From Verrucomicrobiota bacterium (lineage in GTDB: Bacteria > Verrucomicrobiota > Verrucomicrobiia > Verrucomicrobiales > DEV007): a stretch of 17,539 bases of DNA. Under the pieces are notes generated by a model. That model did not search any database. It was not told the origin of the DNA and was given only the letters and a program-made list of their open reading frames with translations. Shown here piece after piece: positions 10,401 through 16,012 of this stretch. The first letter of the stretch is position 1. Every line of letters starts with the position of its first letter. The translations under genes were made by a program, and so were the position numbers. Location: the NCBI GenBank assembly GCA_027618625.1, contig JAQCER010000006.1, positions 1 to 17,539 on the forward strand. Reading direction: 5' to 3'.

Positions 10401-13400
10401 CCATCAATGGTGGGATGTGAACAACCCAGGCAGCAAGGCCGGAGTCTTCTCTGTCATCGATGGCGGAAGTCCAACCATGGGTGCCTTCAAAGGCTCTGAT
10501 GCAGGAGGAACCGGCACTTGGTGGACTGGCAACGGCGCCGCAATTGGGATTCAGAATTACCCGGCGGTCCTTGGCTTCCCTGCGGGCCATAACGAGGAAA
10601 GCTACATCGCTCACTTGAGCGGTGAGATCAACATTCCCGAAGCTGGCCTCTACAAGTTCAAGGATGGAGTCGACGACTACACCTACCTTGCGATTGACCT
10701 GAACGGCAACGGCATCAACGGAGAGGCTAACGATGGCACTGGCCAGAGTGAAGTGCTCATTGATGACAATGCCTGGACAGGGGTCGAAGGTAACCAGAAC
10801 GAGGGTTCTCCGATCGTCTCGCGGACCCTTACTCCAGGCTGGAAGGCCATTGAGTTCGTCGCCGCAGAAGGCGGTGGCGGTGACGCCGGCGTTCTCTATT
10901 GGGACTACGGTCCAGGAGGAATCGGAACCGGCGTGGGCTTCCCTGCTAGTAATACAACCGAAATTGCTGTCGCAGATGCCCAAGCACTTCTCATCCCTGA
11001 AGCGAACCTGCGTTGCTTCCCGAAGTATGCTGGCCTTTGCCATCAGTGGTGGGATGTGAACAACCCAGGCAACAAGGACGCAGTCTTCTCTGTCATCAAT
11101 GCCGGAAATCCATCCATGGGTGCCTTCAAAGGCTCTGATGCCGGAGGAAGCGGAACTTGGTGGACGGGTAACGGTGCCAATATTGGGATCCAGAACTACC
11201 CGGCATCCCTTGGCTTCTCTGCAGGCCATAACGAGGAAAGCTATATTTCCTACCTGACTGGTGAGATCAACATCCCGGAAGCCGGTCTCTACAAGTTCAA
11301 GGATGGAGTTGACGACTACACCTACCTTGCAATCGACCTGAACGGCAACGGCGTCAATGGAGAGGCTGACGATGGCACTGGCCAGAGTGAAGTGCTCATT
11401 GACGACAATGCCTGGACAGGGGTCGAAGGTAACCAGAACGAGGGTTCTCCGATCGTCTCGCGGACCCTTACCCCAGGCTGGAAGGCCATTGAGTTCGTCG
11501 CCGCAGAAGGCGGTGGCGGTGACGCCGGCGTTCTCTATTGGGACTATGGTACGGGAGGAATTGGAACCGGCGTTGGCTTCCCTGATGCTAACGGTACTGC
11601 AATCGACCCTGCTAACGCTCAAGCACTTCTCATCCCCGAGGCCAACCTGCGTTGTGTGCCAACCGACACTGATGGAGACGGCATGTTGGATGTGCTTGAG
11701 AAGGCCTGGTATGGTGATCTATCACAGGACCTGAGTGATGACTCTGACGGTGACCGCGCCACCAATGGTGACGAACTCGCACTCGGAACCAATCCATCCA
11801 TTAAAGATACGGATGGTGACGGTCTCTGGGATGGAGAGGAATGGATCGAAGTTGGACTCGCAACCCTCCCAACCGTGAGAGACACCGATGGGGACGGCAT
11901 CAGCGATGGAGTTGAACTCCGGGTGACGGGAACGAGTCCAAACGACCAAGATTCCGACGGAGACGGACTGAGTGACGGTTTTGAAGTAGAGAATTCATGT
12001 CTGTATTTCCAGAACTTCAATCATCTTGCTGATGGAACGACCAACCTCGGTGACGGATCGATCGTTTCATCTGCTGCTCCATTCAAAGCAGCTGTGAGTG
12101 GCAAAGCCCTCCAGATGACGATTACCGGGATCGACAGCCAGAACGCGACCTATCGCCTTCCGAACCTTGGCGACATTGGCGGTGACTTTGCAGTCGCCTT
12201 CGACTACTCGCTTGCAGGCGGAGGCGACCGTCCGGCAGATGGTTTCTCCTTCAACTTCGGCGCAATTGGCGACGATGAAACCGCAGGCACTCCAGAAGAG
12301 GGCTTCGGCAAAGGGCTCGCAGTGGAGTTCGATACCTGGGACGGTGGACCAGACGATGACTTGGCTGCCAACGGCATCGGTATCGATGTCAGTGTAGACG
12401 GCGTAACCAAGGCCTTCGCTCGTGAAGCCGCAGGTGCAGATCCAACGAACAACGAGTTCTTCGTATTCGACGGATCCAGCCACCGCGTTGAGATCATCGC
12501 TGAGGAAAAACTCGTATCGGAGTTGCCCAAGCCACTCGGATTGTTCAAACTGGACTTCGGTAACACTCCAAACTCACCCGGACCTGCAAATGGAACCGCC
12601 GACGGATGGAATGGTATCGACAACCTGCCGATGGACGCCGCAGTAGCAGTAACTGACTCCAATGGCAATCAGTCTGGTGTCACCATCACCGCACTCGACG
12701 ACGGATTCAATCCGAACAATTCGGGAGCGCCCGGTGCTGGAGCTACCTTCGACGGAATCGAGGTTCCTCAGAACGTCAATGATGACTACCTGTTCAAGAT
12801 CGCAGACACGCCGGGAACCTCTGCTCGCATCCGTGTCGATGGTCTTGCAGAAGGTGTCTACAATGTGACACTGTTTGAAGGTCGCACGACTGACACTGGC
12901 CAGAGCGCAATTCTCTGGGCGGGTGCCGATGAGCCAGCTGCCGCTAACACCGGAAGCTTCGCCAACGGCGGAACCACCACAACCATCGTGGTCGGAGCCG
13001 GTCAACCCCTCTACTACAAGCACCTTGAGGACGGTAGCGGTGGTATCAGTGGTATGATCATTCGTCAAGTTGACGTGGCGCTCGCTAAGGACTTGGTGGC
13101 CTACTGGCCACTGGATTCAGGCCCAGAAGACGTCGTCGGCGGATACCACGGTATCCCGAAAGGAGCGGCAGCTCACACCTATGACGCCGGGAAACTTGGT
13201 GGAGGGGTCGATCTCGATGGAGTTGACCAGTCCATCCAGATCACTGGAGATGAGAATGTGTTCGACTTCCAAGGAGGTACCGGATTCACTATCTCTGCTT
13301 GGTTCCGAGTGGATGCCTTCACGAAGAGCTGGCAGGCCTTGATCGCCAAAGGAGAGGGCAACCGCTGGAGAATTCACCGCAGAGGTGGAGACGATCCTCC

Positions 13401-14577
13401 TGTGTTTGCTGCCAATGGTGGTAATGGAGATGTGCCTGCCTACTCGGGAGCGGACTATCCGATCGCTGATGGAGAATTCCACCACATCGCCATGGTGAGT
13501 GTGCCTGGATCCCGTGTTGAAATGTGGATCGATGGAGATCTCGTCTCGACCGGCCCAGCGCCCAACATTGAAAACGGTGCAAATCCGATGCAGATCGGTG
13601 ACAACCCAGATGCCCTGGGCCGCACTTGGGATGGTGTTATCGACGACGTCGGAGCATGGAAGCGCCCGCTGAGTGCCGCCGAAATCGGTGCGCTCTATAA
13701 TGGTGGATCAGGAGCTTCGATTGGCCAGCTGGCCGGGTCCTCGGGGGAGGTTATTGGCAACGACTTGATTCCCCGGCAATTCATGGACGGCGATTCGGGG
13801 GCCGTTTACATATTCGCTACGGAAACGTTCAGCGGCCCGGGGTTCGCGTCCGAATATGCCTTTTTCGGGCCCAACGCCGATCGCTACGTTACGCCGTTAA
13901 TCCTCGAAGTCGTCAGGGGCTCCATTGACAACAACGACGCGGTGTTTGCCATAACGGGAATCGGCGAATCGATCGCCTCCGACGGCAGCGAGTCCTTCCA
14001 GCAAGTGCCCTTCGTACTCGTGGCGGGCAGTGACCAGGTTTCGTCGAACCATACATTTGGCCACTTTGACGGCGAAGTCGTCTCCGATGGAGCGGGTGGT
14101 GTCGAGGTTGTCTCGCGCAATCAGGGAACCGTCAGCACCGGGGGAGCAGCCGACGGTGACTGGGCTTTTTCCGGCGGCGGGCAAGTGCCGTTCGATTTCG
14201 ATTTGGGCGAAACATTCTCCACATTTGTGGATACGGGAGGATCCGGTGATTCGATGGATCCGATCAAGGTATTCTCGCGGGCGGACGGAAACGGGCGGTT
14301 TTATTCAGCGCAGATGTCCGCTGTGCCAGAGCCGCTGGCCTTTCAGTCCATCGAGGTGAACGATCAACTGATGACGGTCACGCTGACCTGGAATTCCAGG
14401 CCCGGAAGAATCTACACGCTGGAATCCAGCGAGGGCATGGCAGCGCAGTCGTGGCTGGAGATCGATGACGGGATTCCCTCGGATGGCCCCGTCTCCACCA
14501 CCTTCACCCACAAGCTGCTCGACAGTTATCCGGGAGGAGCGCCTCCGACGCTCTTTTATAGGCTCGCGCAGAATTAG
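4459..14577 (+). CDS. Giant secreted multidomain protein (LamG, lectin-like, PA14-like, calcium-loop modules)
   Basis: The 3372-residue product has a signal peptide (1-26, STALA before the cut). Suggested modules: beta-sandwich 27-206; CBM9/DOMON-like 209-420 (DGNLADWAG, DDNIYLAFVVTDD); unassigned 431-632; LamG 644-863; unassigned X1 868-1050; DxDxDG loops 1058-1183; galactose-binding-like 1187-1410; LamG 1415-1632; loops 1641-1744; lectin-like 1745-1962; PA14-like 1979-2186 and 2192-2399; loops 2403-2513; lectin-like 2514-2694; galactose-binding-like 2695-2872; LamG 2876-3090; X2 3098-3290; TLTWNSRPG tail 3295-3372. The calcium loops would stiffen linkers between ligand-binding modules. Role inferred: extracellular glycan binding, adhesion or a surface coat. 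No protease or glycosidase motif was recognised, and no PEP-CTERM, LPXTG or transmembrane anchor is seen. The PA14 pair is a recent duplication, and base composition changes between segments. Domain names are by eye; the single open frame is certain. Confidence 0.85.
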   Translation: MIRRKLHRLYAVIGVGLVSYGSTALAAPVAVNNASFEAPVLDSGGWSNATGPDWALGGDAPEGDSFVEFIPAFVSDGTQHIGLQNGRFVAQDTGVPVEPNTTYTLRVGVGNRGGDFSPAGALAVVGLTNQVPAANDTAGAMAFLATSKSVDSGPPQAAASFVDTVVTFTTGAAVEGNVVVVLGDHSSAGRAHFDNVRLDASPSYIVHKSAGSIVADGNLADWAGANKIVNPDFTLTTEEALTPFGQRIKHEAFDGGVWDGLADHSATVMALYDDDNIYLAFVVTDDYHSNPGASGWNGDAAQMMIANGARDAQVALYNYALGGVEGALTGAATAGHEARPPGGPDTTAGFSRSGTTTTYEICIPKAAAGLASLVEGAQFGFAVSINDGDQATPGQKGWSGINPGALVRGKNANLTELFTLGDFPPATITHDVARDFIPGPDPQSPTAVWQYFEASFDRTAMTHLTDWDLEGNEVFDTFPQWDNGLVNGKYPFVQKTGPGGPFPGNFGSADFLGDSLFIHPSNGAEAPGAAVGFYNDRSVPVSLDFNATFKIVQNVNNSDGVRYYIQVQTVGDPNFVAVTDGFIDKGNLAATESGTGLVLQPGQYVYFGVDNGGPNNNFNWDHTLLQLTVTAAPIEPVAPGIPVGALLGYYPFDDPANPTKDASGKGKDLDATLAEPTYSETGGFNAGAYEFNGEQRLVAPIAINPAEHPQLTMGAWVKTSSLAPGLRKVMGHDNGGWDRTIGLDDRKGPFRYTSFIGNGRPVIGDLPGPKNTEDWTFFAAVYDDDAGEVTVYVDLDASSAGDELVAVTEPTGFADGFSELSIGSLRPDNAAEGWVGFIDNAFIFSEALNAEQVALMRDQGSPFRPPAEDSGTEVVHGKQEILDEGTPDGWDLTVFVVNPLLTSEGTDAEGSPAGAVTSWSVAFRGDRADGAHTAAPVLARRNTESGEMVVVGVGDVVTPEAGGVFTFPWGDGTGSNAIDISEANTQWLMGLYQGGPNGDDAGAVVPFANGNRYPMFGWNTAVLPEPGQVVAPGHGSFDGPAGREYQFNFAVTWAEPADSDGDGLSDFWEVANGLNPDDPADATSDGDNDGLTALQEFDRRTDPTKADTDGDGLSDSVETGTGVWASAADTGTDPLKPDTDGDSASDGVEGNAGTDPHNPDTDGDGSPDGAEIAAGTNPLDENDKPGSDTLVLNGGSINEILGPDDLHLDPSAVVIAVDIFGDEDREVNGVTFQTDKPDDKVVVNGDVTVTTTAGNSIDGWAAAPNFVGGQGSSAANLAQIMSDIRWEGAPNPINVNIAGLNPGAGYEVQILVNEGADRNRHWDIGVGVAPNIELVVDNFTSEGEAVAPGVPGTGGTWSPNNSFVYTAEFTADGDGIINLVMQGQIDGPEGRPLRPGKDNNPILQAVIVHRVQSGTPLIACWAFDGNANDDVSGLTGAPTAGVTYTNDAVRGRALTGGSVFVANGTLFNAAAAADQISVSFWQKTPATTDASSFWFRSPSSSNGQRGLQAHLPWSDGTIYFDTAGCCDPPQRINADPTGFNGFAWNGAAYHHYVFVKDGADKRIYIDGALFHDQSQHAVGAAPLPSDITSLWIGSESGGTPIPGSIDDFAVWGGALTDAEIAELADGADPKTLGGRVLLGPDPDLDGLLDAWELANLGNTASGANDDNDGDGQTNKEEQRNGTNPLLADSDGDSLTDGEEEALGIDPTRTDTDGDGLSDSFEVSYGTWPGQSDTDGDGFADGKEICYVQDFQYADGTTDLGDGSQLNGTATIEGGQLRLTEDGVAGGFASFIIGALPDSSSGWSATFDLTIFDSPGANDPADGLSLNYGNFGLGELGSAEEGMEGIASVTENLSFEIDTWMNLDAEQGVNIAEKVGGANGSLAFKNGPILLDGTTVSGRVTMSWDPTKGASFTTTGLNTNAGGADFTNVATSFAASDALFFGLSARVGGANETVLVDNLVVICTAAGSPLVNNNVSAIPGLCHQWWDVNNPGSKAGVFSVIDGGSPTMGAFKGSDAGGTGTWWTGNGAAIGIQNYPAVLGFPAGHNEESYIAHLSGEINIPEAGLYKFKDGVDDYTYLAIDLNGNGINGEANDGTGQSEVLIDDNAWTGVEGNQNEGSPIVSRTLTPGWKAIEFVAAEGGGGDAGVLYWDYGPGGIGTGVGFPASNTTEIAVADAQALLIPEANLRCFPKYAGLCHQWWDVNNPGNKDAVFSVINAGNPSMGAFKGSDAGGSGTWWTGNGANIGIQNYPASLGFSAGHNEESYISYLTGEINIPEAGLYKFKDGVDDYTYLAIDLNGNGVNGEADDGTGQSEVLIDDNAWTGVEGNQNEGSPIVSRTLTPGWKAIEFVAAEGGGGDAGVLYWDYGTGGIGTGVGFPDANGTAIDPANAQALLIPEANLRCVPTDTDGDGMLDVLEKAWYGDLSQDLSDDSDGDRATNGDELALGTNPSIKDTDGDGLWDGEEWIEVGLATLPTVRDTDGDGISDGVELRVTGTSPNDQDSDGDGLSDGFEVENSCLYFQNFNHLADGTTNLGDGSIVSSAAPFKAAVSGKALQMTITGIDSQNATYRLPNLGDIGGDFAVAFDYSLAGGGDRPADGFSFNFGAIGDDETAGTPEEGFGKGLAVEFDTWDGGPDDDLAANGIGIDVSVDGVTKAFAREAAGADPTNNEFFVFDGSSHRVEIIAEEKLVSELPKPLGLFKLDFGNTPNSPGPANGTADGWNGIDNLPMDAAVAVTDSNGNQSGVTITALDDGFNPNNSGAPGAGATFDGIEVPQNVNDDYLFKIADTPGTSARIRVDGLAEGVYNVTLFEGRTTDTGQSAILWAGADEPAAANTGSFANGGTTTTIVVGAGQPLYYKHLEDGSGGISGMIIRQVDVALAKDLVAYWPLDSGPEDVVGGYHGIPKGAAAHTYDAGKLGGGVDLDGVDQSIQITGDENVFDFQGGTGFTISAWFRVDAFTKSWQALIAKGEGNRWRIHRRGGDDPPVFAANGGNGDVPAYSGADYPIADGEFHHIAMVSVPGSRVEMWIDGDLVSTGPAPNIENGANPMQIGDNPDALGRTWDGVIDDVGAWKRPLSAAEIGALYNGGSGASIGQLAGSSGEVIGNDLIPRQFMDGDSGAVYIFATETFSGPGFASEYAFFGPNADRYVTPLILEVVRGSIDNNDAVFAITGIGESIASDGSESFQQVPFVLVAGSDQVSSNHTFGHFDGEVVSDGAGGVEVVSRNQGTVSTGGAADGDWAFSGGGQVPFDFDLGETFSTFVDTGGSGDSMDPIKVFSRADGNGRFYSAQMSAVPEPLAFQSIEVNDQLMTVTLTWNSRPGRIYTLESSEGMAAQSWLEIDDGIPSDGPVSTTFTHKLLDSYPGGAPPTLFYRLAQN
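7630..8007 (+). repeat. Calcium-loop block 1 (thrombospondin type 3-like), five loops
   Basis: Residues 1058-1183 of the giant protein contain five aspartate loops: DSDGDGLSD, DGDNDGLTA, DTDGDGLSD, DTDGDSASD and DTDGDGSPD. They are separated by spacers of the E.....TDP or GTNP type. Such loops bind Ca2+ in thrombospondin type 3 repeats. The block links unassigned domain X1 to a galactose-binding-like module. Confidence 0.85.
9379..9690 (+). repeat. Calcium-loop block 2, five loops
   Basis: Residues 1641-1744 carry DPDLDGLLD, DNDGDGQTN, DSDGDSLTD, DTDGDGLSD and DTDGDGFAD. The block links LamG 2 to lectin-like module 1, whose first residue is Cys1745 directly after the last loop (DGKEIC). Confidence 0.85.
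10393..11016 (+). repeat. PA14-like module, tandem copy A
   Basis: Residues 1979-2186. The module opens GLCHQWWDVNNPG and closes LIPEANLRC. Its core (GEINIPEAGLYKFKDGVDDY, then VLIDDNAWTG, LTPGWKAIEF, DAGVLYWDYG) follows the PA14/GLEYA beta-barrel pattern, a sugar-binding or adhesion fold. It aligns with copy B without gaps at an offset of exactly 639 bp (213 codons). Confidence 0.85.
11032..11655 (+). repeat. PA14-like module, tandem copy B
   Basis: Residues 2192-2399, with the same opening and closing motifs as copy A. Against copy A I count about 42 mismatches in the first 336 bp but only 2 in the 176 bp of 11371-11546, so the two halves have different histories. Calcium-loop block 3 follows directly. 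Confidence 0.85.
11665..11997 (+). repeat. Calcium-loop block 3, five loops
   Basis: Residues 2403-2513 carry DTDGDGMLD, DSDGDRATN, DTDGDGLWD, DTDGDGISD and DSDGDGLSD. The block joins PA14-like copy B to lectin-like module 2, which begins at Cys2514 (VENSC), mirroring the block 2 to lectin 1 junction. Confidence 0.85.
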
Positions 14578-14697
14578 TATTAGTTCGCGCCAGAGGAACT
14601 GAGCCACGGCCCTTGAACCCCTCCATCTCCATCCCCGGCTCCGCCCGCGCCATGAACGCACCTCTGGTTTTCAGACCCCCTGCCACCCCCTCCTGAC

Positions 14698-15362
14698 ATG
14701 TCCCGCCATCCCGCTCCAAGGCCGGCCCCTCAAAGCAAATTCCTATCAGAAACAGCAGGCTATATTTCCACAACCGATGACACCTACACCCTCGTGTTGA
14801 TCACGTTAGGCGGCACGGACGTTCGATATGAGGTGAGGAGGACCTACCTGGACGGCACGGGCGACCTCGTATTGTATCAGGGGTCTTCCTTTGCGTTTTA
14901 CCGGCCCGGCCACGCTGGACCTCCTGCGCGACGGCGACAACCACATTTTCAATTTCAAGGCCAACGGCGCGACGCTGTATACGACGGGCACCCACCTCGG
15001 CGACTTCTATGACACTTGGGCCAAAGACGCGCTGGTGTATTATCAGATCGTTATCGCCGGTGACGGTGACATCAACGCCACCGTGGACGACTTCGGCCCT
15101 GGGCTCGCATCGGCCTCTGTTCCTAAGTGGTGTCGTTCGCGATCCCGAAACCAAAGCGGTAACGCTGACGTGGAACTCCCGGCCAGGCGCCATCTACGGT
15201 GTCGAGTTTTCCACGGATCTCGGGAAAAGGATCGAGCTTGACGACGGCGTGTCGTCGGGAGGCGATAGCACGTCGTTCACCGGTACCATCGCGATCGATG
15301 AAACTATCGAAGACTGCAGCGGCACGAGCAAGAACTTCGCGGGCGCGGACTTTGATGCGTGA
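14698..15362 (+). pseudogene. Decayed fragment of a secreted TLTWNSRPG-tailed protein
   Basis: Protein-like text runs through three successive frames. Frame 1 (about 14746-14898) contains ETAGYISTTDDTYTL and LVLYQGSSFA. Frame 2 (about 14895-15120) contains FTGPATLDLLRDGDNHIF and INATVDDFGPGLAS. Frame 3 (about 15126-15300) contains VTLTWNSRPGAIYGVEFS and IELDDGVSSGG. Dropping one T from the run at 14896-14899 joins the first two (A-F-T-G-P-A); the second join lies near 15120-15130. The first two parts read like a LamG/lectin-type beta-sandwich. The last is the same C-terminal module that ends the giant gene just upstream. There is no signal peptide and no convincing start, so the 5' end is missing. 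The 3' end is lost where the sanA gene begins in antisense. Sequencing error could account for the frameshifts but not for the missing ends. Confidence 0.6.
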
Positions 15363-15890
15363 TGTCCTGATAGGCGGATCCTGAGCCACGTAGCCGACCG
15401 CGGCGATGCCCGCCTTCTGTGCAGGATAAAGCGCCCGCTCTACATGGAATCGCTGGCTCACAATGGCGAGTTTCGATTGCCCGAACACTTCCTTCGCCCG
15501 CACCACGGAATCCAGTGTCCGGAATCCTGCGTAGTCGAGCGTGATATACTGGCTTGGAACCCCGGCGTGCATCAGATCCTGCCGCATATCCTGTGGTTCA
15601 TTGTAGTCGGGCCGGCCATGGTCACCACTGACGAGAATGCCGCGAATTTTCCCGGAGTGATACAACTCGGCAGCCGCCCGGATGCGGGTCGTGTAAAAGG
15701 CGTTCTCATGGCCATGGTAAGTCTTCGCCGTCCACAGCAGCAGAGCGACTGGCATTTCCGGAATCGTTTCCGTCGAATTGTAGACGCGACCGCCAGCCAC
15801 GGCTGCAACTCTCAAATCACAGCAGAACGCCATGGCTGCAGATATGACGATCGACAGCACAAGGCTGCGAACGAGGTGGCGGCGAATCAT
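15123..15890 (-). CDS. sanA: SanA/YdcF (DUF218) family membrane-anchored protein, 3' end replaced
   Basis: Residues 1-30 form one hydrophobic N-terminal segment (signal anchor), with the DUF218 domain facing the periplasm. In E. coli, SanA affects envelope permeability and vancomycin exclusion at high temperature. Matching stretches: GTAK-like WTAK (53-56), ILVSGD (85-90), NEPQDMRQDL (97-106), ITLDYAGFRTLDSVVRAKEVF (116-136) and IVSQRFHVERAL (143-154). Similarity ends at about residue 198 (AAVFDSFI), where E. coli SanA continues to a PRFLGP-type tail. The remaining 57 or so codons here read antisense through the decayed secreted-protein gene and look like accidental coding. The annotated end at 15123 is simply the next stop. 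The ATG at 15888-15890 gives a natural N-terminus. The missing tail may or may not abolish function. Confidence 0.82.
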   Translation of the reverse strand: MIRRHLVRSLVLSIVISAAMAFCCDLRVAAVAGGRVYNSTETIPEMPVALLLWTAKTYHGHENAFYTTRIRAAAELYHSGKIRGILVSGDHGRPDYNEPQDMRQDLMHAGVPSQYITLDYAGFRTLDSVVRAKEVFGQSKLAIVSQRFHVERALYPAQKAGIAAVGYVAQDPPIRTSRIKVRAREVLARAAAVFDSFIDRDGTGERRAIASRRHAVVKLDPFPEIRGKLDTVDGAWPGVPRQRYRFGFGIANDTT

Positions 15891-15940
15891 CGACCCAAGA
15901 CTGAATCGGGCCAGGTGCGCCGGGGACGATGGTGTGAATG

Positions 15941-15956
15941 TTAGTTAGTTAGTTAG
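15941..15956. repeat. TTAG tetranucleotide repeat, four copies
   Basis: TTAG is repeated four times in the gap upstream of sanA. Because the unit is four bases long, it puts TAG stops in all three plus frames and TAA stops in all three minus frames. No function is claimed. Confidence 0.6.
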
Positions 15957-16012
15957 TGAGTTGCTTAAAAAGCCAACGACCAGGAGCAGGCAAATTTTTC
16001 AGTGGGCCGCCG

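Noticed and set aside
10381..11622. 413-codon minus-strand open frame
   Set aside because: It is antisense to the duplicated PA14-like modules; its internal repetition just mirrors them and it resembles no protein family.
7630..11997. Recurring GACACNGATGGNGACGG-like DNA that could suggest a repeat array
   Set aside because: It is in-frame coding for DTDGDG calcium loops, irregularly spaced, so it is neither a CRISPR nor a regulatory array.
14578..14745. C-rich stretch after the giant gene
   Set aside because: No hairpin plus T-run and no coding similarity was found; the CCAGAGG/CCTCTGG pair is too far apart and too short to be a terminator.
15961..16012. Possible terminator downstream of the oxidoreductase (T-run after GCC...GGC on the minus strand)
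   Set aside because: Only three base pairs form before a mismatch; too weak to call.
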